From Planococcus maritimus (GTDB taxonomy: Bacteria > Bacillota > Bacilli > Bacillales_A > Planococcaceae): a stretch of DNA of 64,000 nucleotides. The notes under the pieces were generated by a model. It was not told where the DNA came from, searched no databases, and worked only from the letters and a program-made list of their open reading frames with translations. Of the stretch, positions 16,093 through 23,604 are shown piece by piece. The stretch's first letter is position 1. Every line of letters starts with the position of its first letter. The stretch lies in the NCBI RefSeq assembly GCF_001687625.2, contig NZ_CP016538.2, forward strand, positions 1,704,501-1,768,500, in the 5' to 3' direction. The translations under genes and the position numbers were made by a program.

Positions 16093-16983
16093 TTATTCTT
16101 CCATAAAGAAATTATTTCTATGCCACCTGAAATAAGGAATATTTGCCTCATCCGCTGCGATGCGCAAGTTTTTCTTCAAGCCATAACGGCCCGCTAGTGG
16201 TTGGAGCTCTGCTGACATCCTAAGCGTGCCGGCTCCGGTAAAGGAAATCTGCCCGCTTTCATAAAGCGCCGCATGGTTGGCGCATAATAACACGCCATTC
16301 GCAGGATCGATTCGCTCTGCATCATTGCTGTCTTTCCACGCTTTGCTATATGCCGCTTTTAGCAGTGCGGGATTATCAAGGCCGCAAATGGCGCATTTAT
16401 TCCCCCAGCGTTCCAGCTGCAATGCTTTAAACTGGCTTTTCAACTCCCTGAATTTAAGCCGCATCAAGTATTCAGAATCCATCATCCAGGCAGTCAAGGA
16501 ATTGTATTTTTCCTCACGCACGGCATCGTAAACAAATTCCAATTGCTCGATATTGCGCCATTTTGAAGACGATAATAATTCTAAGAACACCAATGCTAAT
16601 GATTCATTGCACGGGTATAGATACCCTGAGTTGCCATTGCCGTCCGGTTGAAAAGCGGAATACTTGATTGGCAAGTGTTGAGCCACGATCTTGATGCAAG
16701 ACGCAATTTCCAATGGGTCGTCAAGTTCCAAGTATTCACAAGGCGCAAGCCATTCAGCTTGTGGCGTCCCTTCCGACTGAACGCGCGCATCTTCTTGTAT
16801 GGTGCCAACCGCAACGAGCGCGCCCCTGACATAATGGAAGGTGCGGTCCCCTTTTTGCAGCGAGTTGACCCGCTCCCATGAGTGCGGCGTGGCTCCCGAT
16901 TTATCTTTCATAGGCGCCCGGACTATCCCAAGGCGCTTTTCTTCTCTATAGGTTTCCCCCTGCATGACGATGTAGCTATTCAT
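16093..16983 (-). CDS. EVE/PUA-like domain fused to HNH endonuclease
   Basis: A 296-residue two-domain protein. Residues 1-100 resemble an EVE/PUA-like module, with an ERVNSLQKGD turn and an HYVRGALVAVGTI strand pair, the type that reads modified bases. Residues 190-250 form an HNH_2 domain: C197-x2-C200, N229-G230, C234-x2-H237. The first catalytic His, expected in the AAH segment, is Tyr212 (codon TAT). Stand-alone EVE-HNH enzymes are known as modification-dependent restriction nucleases. Activity is doubtful here because of Tyr212. It is monocistronic with its own terminator. The EVE assignment is by eye and less certain than HNH. Confidence 0.75.
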   Translation of the reverse strand: MNSYIVMQGETYREEKRLGIVRAPMKDKSGATPHSWERVNSLQKGDRTFHYVRGALVAVGTIQEDARVQSEGTPQAEWLAPCEYLELDDPLEIASCIKIVAQHLPIKYSAFQPDGNGNSGYLYPCNESLALVFLELLSSSKWRNIEQLEFVYDAVREEKYNSLTAWMMDSEYLMRLKFRELKSQFKALQLERWGNKCAICGLDNPALLKAAYSKAWKDSNDAERIDPANGVLLCANHAALYESGQISFTGAGTLRMSAELQPLAGRYGLKKNLRIAADEANIPYFRWHRNNFFMEE

Positions 16984-17105
16984 TACGTGCCTCCTGACAA
17001 TTGCTTTCTTCTATTCTACCATCATTTCGCCGTTTCCGCGCGGGCGCACGGCAAACTAAGCGAACGGCGGGCAAGAAAAAACTATCCCCTAAAAGAGAAT
17101 GGCTA

Positions 17106-17888
17106 TTAAACTGCGCGTGCGATCCGGCCAGGCGCAGCCGCTTTATACCAGCTATAGCAAAAAAGGACGATGAGTGCCAGGTCGATGCCGTCTCCGCCAT
17201 AATACATGATCAATGCCCCCATTTCCCCATCCCTGGTCGCAACTCCAGTGGGCGGCGCGGCGTAAAGGGTTTTCGCCAACACTTTATGCGCCGCAAGCGC
17301 CACTATGAGGACGACAGCGCGCAAACGGAAGGAATGCCGGTGAACTGTCAAGTCTGCGTATAGAATGGACCAAGTGAATACATAACCGGCCAACAACATA
17401 TGAATATGAACCAATGCATAAACCCATACTGACTGGTGCATCCATACGAATAAATCCGTACGGTAGAGAATTAATAATCCCCCGAAATTCAACAATGCGG
17501 TCATGACGGGGTGGCTGACGATTGAAATGTACCGGCTATTCAATAGACGACTCAAATGCCGAGCAGGCTTTATCGGCAAGCTTCTCATCAATAATGTCAA
17601 TGGTTTGCCGTATAGTAATAATAAAGGGGCCAGCATGCCGAGCAGCAAATGCCCTGCCATATGGGCGGAAAAACTTCGATGTGCCGCGTCCGCTAAAGGA
17701 CCCACCAATGAAATGCCGGCTGCTGCCACGCCACTAAACCAAAACAGGTAACGGCGCAGTGGCCATTGTTTATAGCGTCTATTGGTCCAGGCGGCAAGCG
17801 CCGTATACAATAGTAACGACCCAGTGAGCACTACAACCGCTGCCAGCGGAAACCCAAACGCTGCGGGGCTAAGGTGATGATGTAGCAT
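17106..17888 (-). CDS. ctaG: CtaG-type cytochrome c oxidase assembly protein (caa3_CtaG family)
   Basis: A 260-residue membrane protein with about seven spans and several His residues in or near membrane segments (HHH, AHMAGHLLLG, HIHMLLAGY), typical of the caa3-type CtaG family involved in copper-dependent oxidase assembly. The ATG at 17888 is chosen since it lies 4 bases past the stop of the DUF2243 gene; a longer frame (to 17960) would overlap that gene by 68 bases. It shares an operon with the DUF2243 gene under a structured leader RNA. Confidence 0.88.
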   Translation of the reverse strand: MLHHHLSPAAFGFPLAAVVVLTGSLLLYTALAAWTNRRYKQWPLRRYLFWFSGVAAAGISLVGPLADAAHRSFSAHMAGHLLLGMLAPLLLLYGKPLTLLMRSLPIKPARHLSRLLNSRYISIVSHPVMTALLNFGGLLILYRTDLFVWMHQSVWVYALVHIHMLLAGYVFTWSILYADLTVHRHSFRLRAVVLIVALAAHKVLAKTLYAAPPTGVATRDGEMGALIMYYGGDGIDLALIVLFCYSWYKAAAPGRIARAV

Positions 17889-17892
17889 CGCT

Positions 17893-18372
17893 TTATGCAG
17901 GCCGCTCTTTCTTGGCCGATTTTGCAAGGGTGATCCCGGCGATGAATAAGGCAGCGCCAAATAAATTCCAACTCAAGTCATAAGGCCAGAGCTCGACATG
18001 ATAGCGGACTTGGTGAACCTTGAGCACCTTATGGTCAATGATGCCGTCAAATAGCTGGAATGCCCCGGAACCAATCAGGATAGAGGCTATCCAATACTTT
18101 ATGCGGACCGCTTGGTGCCGTTTCAAATCTGCGAACAGGAATAGCCCGCCAACCGCCGCAAACCAGGCAAAAGAATTCAACAAGCCATCTGCTAAAATGC
18201 CGATTTGCGGTGTCGCTAAATCATAAAAATGATGCCATTGGAGCAATTGATGAAAAATGACTTCGTCGATAAATGCCATCGAGCCGATGCCGAATAATAT
18301 GCCGGACCACAAATTCCGTTTGCTGAGTGCGTGGGCCGACTCGCCTGCGGCTGCCTGTTCGTTACTTGCCAT
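17893..18372 (-). CDS. DUF2243 membrane protein
   Basis: A 159-residue protein with four predicted membrane spans and conserved-looking His residues (FHQLLQWHHFYD, IDHKVLKVHQVRYHVE), matching the DUF2243 family. The ATG at 18372 is preferred because GGAGGGG lies seven bases before it. It is the first gene of a two-gene operon with ctaG, suggesting a role in oxidase assembly or metal handling at the membrane. That role is inference. Confidence 0.85.
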   Translation of the reverse strand: MASNEQAAAGESAHALSKRNLWSGILFGIGSMAFIDEVIFHQLLQWHHFYDLATPQIGILADGLLNSFAWFAAVGGLFLFADLKRHQAVRIKYWIASILIGSGAFQLFDGIIDHKVLKVHQVRYHVELWPYDLSWNLFGAALFIAGITLAKSAKKERPA

Positions 18373-18404
18373 GTGCTGCCCCTCCATTCTTTTTTTGCTG
18401 ATTC

Positions 18405-18592
18405 ATTGAAAAAAGAGCCTCTGGCCGGGCTCTTGACTCAGCGTCGATGCGGTTGCCATATCCGATCTCCGTTTCTTCTAGCTTCGGCACGATTACAGGA
18501 AAGAACCCTCCCATTTTCGAAGAATGGCCTTCATCAACTAGGCCCGTCGATCGCCGGTGGCCAGAAACTCTTTTTTATAAATGCTGCTGTTA
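18405..18592 (-). promoter_or_regulatory. Structured leader RNA with alternative terminator, upstream of DUF2243-ctaG
   Basis: Transcription from the promoter at 18599-18626 gives a leader of about 220 bases. Near its 3' end an intrinsic terminator forms (AAGAGCC, 8-base loop, GGCUCUU, U-run; 18413-18434). A 16-base 5' segment (RNA 18574 to 18559) pairs completely, with two G-U pairs, with the 3' half of that terminator (18426 to 18411), so the two helices exclude each other. AGTCAAGAGCCCGGCC matches 14 of 16 positions of the cobalamin-riboswitch B12 box, and GCCATT...AATGGGAGGG resembles another part of that core. The canonical 5' core is not seen. This is called a candidate riboswitch, class unproven. 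Confidence 0.55.
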
Positions 18593-18598
18593 TTGTGA

Positions 18599-18626
18599 AT
18601 TATAGGGACTTCCCGCCAGAAGTCAA
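18599..18626 (-). promoter_or_regulatory. Sigma-A promoter of the DUF2243-ctaG leader
   Basis: TTGACT (18621-18626), a 16-base spacer and TATAAT (18599-18604) on the minus strand. This is one of the strongest-looking promoters in the window. It is about 230 bases upstream of the first start codon. Confidence 0.8.
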
Positions 18627-18842
18627 CCAGTTATTTGCCAATTCCTGTCGTTTGATCGCTGCTCATCTAAAGCTCGAATCAAACGAGAATAGAACAAAAC
18701 TTATTTCCCGAATGCTTACTGCCATAAGCTTTTGAACAGCTGCCTTTTCTTGCTTGCCAGCTTTCTTTTGAAACAGGTTTAGAAAACGATGATTACAGGA
18801 ATACTACAAAAAGCATATGTGTACTACTGATGATGAGTTCCC

Positions 18843-18851
18843 TGTTATAAT
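18843..18851 (+). promoter_or_regulatory. Extended -10 promoter of a small gene
   Basis: TGT precedes a perfect TATAAT (18846-18851), with no clear -35. It is about 30 bases before the ATG at 18881. The rest of the gap back to 18627 shows nothing recognisable. Confidence 0.55.
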
Positions 18852-18880
18852 GGGAGATATCACTGAAGGAGATGATAGCG

Positions 18881-19078
18881 ATGGAAATGGGAACAATTAA
18901 AGGTTCGAGCATGATGGTGAAAGTGGTGCGTGCCCTAATGGAAGAAGGCTGGTCTTTTACACCGAACGAAGTGGACATCATCGTCCGCGCCGAGCATCCT
19001 GAAACCGGCGAATCCATCTCCTTCCCTTCTTTTGGCAGCCTGAAAATGTGGCTTTACGAAAAAGGGCTTAGCTATTAA
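18881..19078 (+). CDS. Small conserved-looking hypothetical protein
   Basis: A 65-residue soluble protein (MEMGTIKG start) with a mixed helix/strand pattern and no membrane segment. AAGGAG at 18866-18871 favours ATG 18881 over the earlier 18872. It has its own promoter and a strong terminator, which supports a real gene. No family was recognised. Confidence 0.65.
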   Translation: MEMGTIKGSSMMVKVVRALMEEGWSFTPNEVDIIVRAEHPETGESISFPSFGSLKMWLYEKGLSY

Positions 19079-19081
19079 CTG

Positions 19082-19128
19082 AAAAGGCTGTCCCTGATGC
19101 CAAATCGGCAGCGGGACAGCTTTTTTTG
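19082..19128 (+). terminator. Terminator after the small gene
   Basis: AAAAGGCTGTCCC pairs with GGGACAGCTTTTT around a loop that contains a further small stem. It ends in a seven-T run. Confidence 0.85.
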
Positions 19129-19175
19129 TCGGTCTTTTTAAGTTCGCGATTGGCAATTCGACAAATGTCGCAAAT

Positions 19176-19337
19176 TTACACTGACGCGTCAAGAATTGCC
19201 GGCTTTTTACAAAGTGAAGCATTAACGCCTTGTTTTCTCAGTTCGGAAACGATGGCGCCGTTAGTTTTTCTGCACGCTTCATACGATTCATCGAACATTC
19301 TTTTTAACTGCTTCAATTGATTGGATTGACGGTTCAT
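19176..19337 (-). CDS. Small hypothetical protein
   Basis: A 53-residue, Lys/Arg-rich, mostly helical protein (QLKQLKRMF, EACRKTNG) with two Cys residues. The ATG at 19337 is preferred over the in-frame one upstream because GGAGGGTG is six bases before it. A -10-like TATACT lies at about 19374-19379 on the minus strand. No family recognised; it could be a non-functional ORF, but the ribosome binding site is good. Confidence 0.5.
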   Translation of the reverse strand: MNRQSNQLKQLKRMFDESYEACRKTNGAIVSELRKQGVNASLCKKPAILDASV

Positions 19338-19488
19338 TCGACACACCCTCCACTCGGATGACTTCCTAAACAAGTATACAGGGCAACTATGAACAAACTA
19401 TTAACAAACGACAAAAACTTTTTAAATCAGCAATTTTTATTTGCTGCATGATAACTGAGCGAAAGATTGGTTTGACAGTCCGTACTAG

Positions 19489-19520
19489 CAAAAAACCCGC
19501 CTCTTGAAGGCGGGTTTTTG
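19489..19520 (-). terminator. Terminator of the abgT operon
   Basis: AAAAACCCGCCT / AGGCGGGTTTTT hairpin directly after the abgT stop. Confidence 0.88.
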
Positions 19521-19523
19521 CGA

Positions 19524-21038
19524 TTACATGCGCAAGCTAATGCCAGGCCCGATCGGAATACCGGTCAAGGCAAAGACGATCAGCATGACGAGCCAGACGC
19601 CAAAGAATATGAGGCTGTATGGCAGCATCAAGGAAATCAAGGTGCCGAGTCCCGCTTTTTTATCGTATTCACGCATGAAAGCGAGCACAATTAAAATGTA
19701 CGGATTGAGCGGCGTGATAATGTTCGTCGATGAATCCGCAATGCGGAACGCCAATTGAACGAACGCTGGATGGTAATCCAACAGCATGAACATCGGGATA
19801 AAAATCGGTGCCATCAATGCCCATTGAGCAGACCCACTGAAAATCAAGAGATTCAAAAGGGCAGCCAGGACGCTGAAGCCGACCATGATCGGCAAACCAG
19901 TCATATTGATGCTCGTCAAAAATTCGGCACTATTGACGGCGAGCCAAATCCCTAAGTTGCTCCAGTTAAAATAATTGATAAACTGAGCAGCGGCAAAGAT
20001 TAAGACGATATAGCCGGACATGTCTTTGATGGCATCGCCCATATAGGCAGGGATATCTTTTGATTCCGTGATTTTCTTTACGGTGATGCCGTAAGCAACA
20101 GCTACTGTAATGAAGAAAAACAAGATAATTGGCACAATTCCAGACAGGAAGGGCGACGGGATGATGCCACCGTCTTCATTTCTGACAGGGAAACCTGGGA
20201 AAAACAACAGTAAGGCAATCAAGCCAATATAGACGGCAGCAGCTAATAAAGCGTTTCGCAAGCCTTTATTTTCCTGCTTAGTTACCGGCTCAAACGATTT
20301 CGTGTTTTTACCGGTATATGTACCGAGACGTGGCTCGATCAATTTTTCTGTTATGAGGGCCCCAACAATCGCCATGACAATAACAGACACACTCATGAAA
20401 TACCAGTTATCGACTGGTGTGACGATCATTGTATCATCGATGGCTTTGGCGGCTTCGGTCGAAATCCCGGACAATAATGCGTCCGTTCCGGTAATCAGGA
20501 TATTTGCGGTGAAGCCGGCCCCTGTCCCAGCAAACCCTGCCGCAAGTCCTGCAAGTGGGTGCCTGCCGACTGAAGCGAAGACCATAGCAGCTAGCGGCGG
20601 CACGAGGATAAAGGCAGCGTCTGAAGCTAAGTTCCCCATGATCCCCGTAAAAATAACGGCGTAAGTGACTAAAGATTTTGGTGCATTCAGGATGGATTTT
20701 TTAATGGCGGTTTCCATCAACCCAACGCGTTCTGCTAACCCGATACCGAGCATCATGACGAGTACGAGGCCGAGCGGCGCAAAGCCGGTGAAGTTATTGA
20801 TGGTCTCAGCTAGGATATAGCGGATCCCTTCTCCTGAGACAATGCTTTGGATCGCCAACTCTTCACCTGTTCCTGGATGGACGACCGTCGTTCCGAGTGA
20901 ACTCACTAGCCATGACAGCAAGACGACAAACACGGCTAAGTATACAAAAATGAAGAATGGATCGGGCAAGCGGTTGCCCCACTTTTCGATAAAATTCAAA
21001 AATCCTTTTTTGTCTTGTTGTTCAGTCGGTGTTGTCAT
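19524..21038 (-). CDS. abgT: AbgT-family transporter (p-aminobenzoyl-glutamate importer type)
   Basis: A 504-residue integral membrane protein with about eleven to twelve spans, full length for AbgT. Family traits include GNLASDAAFILVPPLAAMVF, GTGAGFTANILITGTDALLSG, and the C-terminal DSSTNIITPLNPY segment. The family imports p-aminobenzoyl-glutamate in E. coli, and some members export sulfonamides. The ATG at 21038 is favoured by GGGAGG spacing. It is the last gene of a five-gene operon with three amidohydrolases, which supports uptake of an acylated amino acid or folate breakdown product. Confidence 0.92.
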   Translation of the reverse strand: MTTPTEQQDKKGFLNFIEKWGNRLPDPFFIFVYLAVFVVLLSWLVSSLGTTVVHPGTGEELAIQSIVSGEGIRYILAETINNFTGFAPLGLVLVMMLGIGLAERVGLMETAIKKSILNAPKSLVTYAVIFTGIMGNLASDAAFILVPPLAAMVFASVGRHPLAGLAAGFAGTGAGFTANILITGTDALLSGISTEAAKAIDDTMIVTPVDNWYFMSVSVIVMAIVGALITEKLIEPRLGTYTGKNTKSFEPVTKQENKGLRNALLAAAVYIGLIALLLFFPGFPVRNEDGGIIPSPFLSGIVPIILFFFITVAVAYGITVKKITESKDIPAYMGDAIKDMSGYIVLIFAAAQFINYFNWSNLGIWLAVNSAEFLTSINMTGLPIMVGFSVLAALLNLLIFSGSAQWALMAPIFIPMFMLLDYHPAFVQLAFRIADSSTNIITPLNPYILIVLAFMREYDKKAGLGTLISLMLPYSLIFFGVWLVMLIVFALTGIPIGPGISLRM

Positions 21039-21059
21039 TCCCATTCCTCCCTTTTCGTT

Positions 21060-22373
21060 TTAAGCCTCAAACAATAAGCGGTACAATTTCCGCGGACGTC
21101 CGCGACGCCCCGATTCTTCTCCCGCCACTTCCGCAAGTCCAATGCCCTCGAGCTCGGTAAGGATCCTGCGCGCATTGCGTTCGGTGCTATTCATCCACTG
21201 CGATAATTCCAAGGCGGTCAGTTCGTCTTTGGCGTAATGGCGAGACAGTGATTCAATGCGGGCGATGACGGTTTGGCTGATCGCTGCGCCTTTTAATGCT
21301 TCTTGCCATTTCGACTCGGAACTGCGGCGGCTATAACGCAAGCGCTCGCCTGATGAGTTAATTTCCGTGACGGTTCCGCCTTCGTCAATATTGATGACTA
21401 CGCCGTTCTCTTTTTCTCGGGCATAGTCCAGTGCCAGCCGGACGTTCTGCTCAGAATCCGTGACGGTCCGTCCATAGCCGATGCCAATGCGGACTTGGAA
21501 TTTGCTGTTGGTAAAAATCTCTTCCTTTACTTCCTCTAGGTGATGGGCTTTATTGTATAATTCCAGTTCACCCCGAGTCGTGTAGATGAAGTAAATGCCA
21601 TTGCCCATGCCCACTTTCGAGCCTTTCACTTCTTCAGCAAAATCAATGAGAACACGGTTCACTGCCAGTTCCTGCCGTTCAATCTTGAACGGTGTCTTGC
21701 GCTGCTGGGCCAGGCTTGGATACATGATTTCGATCCCAATCATCGCCAATTGTTTCATGCGGTACATATCGGATAGGCTTCTTTCCTTAATGACTGAAAT
21801 CGCACGATGTGCCGCCAATTCCGATACACTGATCCGGTACACTGGCACGCCCTGCTCCTTTAAGCCCTTATAAACAGCGTGAACGCAGGTGAGCGCAGCT
21901 TGTATATGGCCAGAGTGGAATAATTTTTCATGGTAATCGATCAATTCTTCGGCGGGGATATAGCCGAGTTCCGGGGCTGTATGAATTTCCATTTTTTCCA
22001 AATCGAAATCCTTGAGCATTTTCAGCACCTCTACGCGCGAGACAGAATCGACGCTGATACTTGATAAAACAGCGCCTTCTTGCATAAAGGCATCAAGCAT
22101 CGTTCCGAGCAGGCTTGACCCATGCAACAAAATATAATCCCCGTGATTCGCGTCGATTAACTCTTCTTTCAAAGCAAAATGATAAGGGGCTGGCCCTGAA
22201 AACAGCCAATGCCCGATGCGCTCTGAATGCTGATTGATGATATTTTTCGTTTCTTCAGTATGCTTATAAATGAACGGGATGAGCTCGATGCCTTCTAAAC
22301 TGGCAGCCGCTTTCATCGTTTCATTGACCGAATCCTTTGGTCCTACTAATCCGACTTTAACGATTTCCGTCAT
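21060..22373 (-). CDS. Cyclase-like/GGDEF-like domain protein with C-terminal winged helix
   Basis: A 437-residue one-component regulator candidate. Residues 1-200 form an unassigned sensory region. Residues 230-340 look like a degenerate nucleotide-cyclase or GGDEF fold (RIGIGYGRTVTDSEQN, then LALDYAREKENGVV, as in the AD-A-Y-AK-G helix) without a GGDEF motif. The last 80 residues form a winged helix (ALELSQWMNSTERNARRILTELEGIGL) ending in a basic RRGRPRK tail. It overlaps the hydrolase gene upstream by 17 bases, so it probably controls its own operon. Confidence 0.75.
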   Translation of the reverse strand: MTEIVKVGLVGPKDSVNETMKAAASLEGIELIPFIYKHTEETKNIINQHSERIGHWLFSGPAPYHFALKEELIDANHGDYILLHGSSLLGTMLDAFMQEGAVLSSISVDSVSRVEVLKMLKDFDLEKMEIHTAPELGYIPAEELIDYHEKLFHSGHIQAALTCVHAVYKGLKEQGVPVYRISVSELAAHRAISVIKERSLSDMYRMKQLAMIGIEIMYPSLAQQRKTPFKIERQELAVNRVLIDFAEEVKGSKVGMGNGIYFIYTTRGELELYNKAHHLEEVKEEIFTNSKFQVRIGIGYGRTVTDSEQNVRLALDYAREKENGVVINIDEGGTVTEINSSGERLRYSRRSSESKWQEALKGAAISQTVIARIESLSRHYAKDELTALELSQWMNSTERNARRILTELEGIGLAEVAGEESGRRGRPRKLYRLLFEA

Positions 22374-23604
22374 TTGAAGTCGCCTCCATCAAAAAGCGGG
22401 ACAATAATTCAACACCCATCTTCAAATCTTCTGCGCTGGCGTATTCATCGGGGTGGTGGCTCAAGCCGTCTTTACAAGGGATGAACAGCAAACCGCTTGG
22501 CCAGCTTTGTGCCATATTCATAACGTCATGCCCCGCACCACTATCCATCCGGTGTGCCGTGTAAGCTTCGCTGACGCCGGCATCAGCCAGTCGCTTGGCG
22601 ATCCCATCATCGAGCAAGACAGATGGATTATCGACCAGCACTTCAATATCAATTGTCACACCATTTGTTTCTTCGATGCGCTTCGCTTCTATACGTATCG
22701 CGTCTGTCATCTTTCGTTTCAGCCCGTCGTCGACACTGCGGATATCGACTCCAGCTGTGACCGTTTGCGGAATGACGTTCATCGAGTTTGGAGAAGACGT
22801 TAATGTCGACACTGTCGCAACAAGCGCTTTGTCATACGCATCGTTCATCTGCAATGCCGTCTCCTGGACAAATGAAATAAAGGGCGCGGCCGCGGCTAGT
22901 GCATCTTGCCGATGATCCATCGGTGTCGTTCCGGTATGGCCTGCTTTACCGTTGAACGTAACCGCCAAACGAACCGGACATGCCACTCCTTTGACAACAC
23001 CGTAATCTTTCTGATGGTTGAGGATATGCATTCCTTGTTCGATATGCAATTCCACAAAACAATTCAACTGTTCTTTAGGCCGCTTGGCGCTCAATAAATC
23101 CTGCCATACGAAGCCCTGGCTTTCGACAGCTTGTGCGAGGGTTATGCCATGTTGGTCTTTAAGTTCACCAATGGATAGATCCAACAATCCACTCATTGCT
23201 TTACTGCCGATCGTTGAAACGCCAAACCGCGACGATTCTTCCGAACGGAAGCAAATGACTTCAATCGGGCTTTGCGGTTCAAAATCAGCTTCTTTCAGCA
23301 TTTTGATAGCTCCAAGTCCGCAGACAACACCTGCTCCTCCGTCAAATGCCCCGCCATTCGGCACCGTATCAAGATGCGACCCTGTCGCAACCGCTGCACC
23401 GCCGCCCTCTACCTCCCAGCGCGCAATGGCATTTCCGGCAGCATCTTCCGTAACAGCAAGGCCCAGTTCTTCAGCGATTGCCTTAAAAACTCCTATCGCT
23501 TCGGTTTCTTCCCCCGTATAGCCTTCCCGAGTAAAACCTTGCTCTCGGACCAGTGAATCACTCAAATTCATCCTCAGCAATTGTTCAATCAGCCACTCTC
23601 TCAT
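22357..23604 (-). CDS. M20-family hydantoinase/N-carbamoylase-type amidohydrolase
   Basis: A 415-residue zinc-dependent amidase of the allantoate amidohydrolase/N-carbamoyl-L-amino-acid hydrolase group. Visible features are GSHLDTVPNGGAFDGGAG (metal His and Asp), the EE pair in FRSEESSRFG, GHTGTTPMDHRQDAL in the lid domain, and a final SGAGHD metal site. It would release an amine or carbamoyl group from an N-substituted amino acid. It overlaps the regulator by 17 bases and abgA by 20 bases, so all are translated from one message. Confidence 0.9.
   Translation of the reverse strand: MREWLIEQLLRMNLSDSLVREQGFTREGYTGEETEAIGVFKAIAEELGLAVTEDAAGNAIARWEVEGGGAAVATGSHLDTVPNGGAFDGGAGVVCGLGAIKMLKEADFEPQSPIEVICFRSEESSRFGVSTIGSKAMSGLLDLSIGELKDQHGITLAQAVESQGFVWQDLLSAKRPKEQLNCFVELHIEQGMHILNHQKDYGVVKGVACPVRLAVTFNGKAGHTGTTPMDHRQDALAAAAPFISFVQETALQMNDAYDKALVATVSTLTSSPNSMNVIPQTVTAGVDIRSVDDGLKRKMTDAIRIEAKRIEETNGVTIDIEVLVDNPSVLLDDGIAKRLADAGVSEAYTAHRMDSGAGHDVMNMAQSWPSGLLFIPCKDGLSHHPDEYASAEDLKMGVELLSRFLMEATSNDGNR

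Noticed and set aside
18405..18592. T-box, S-box or full cobalamin riboswitch as a firm call
   Set aside because: TGGCAACCGCA resembles a T-box and GGCAACC an S-box fragment, but the other required elements are missing; the B12-box similarity is stronger but lacks the 5' core. Only a class-unproven leader is annotated.
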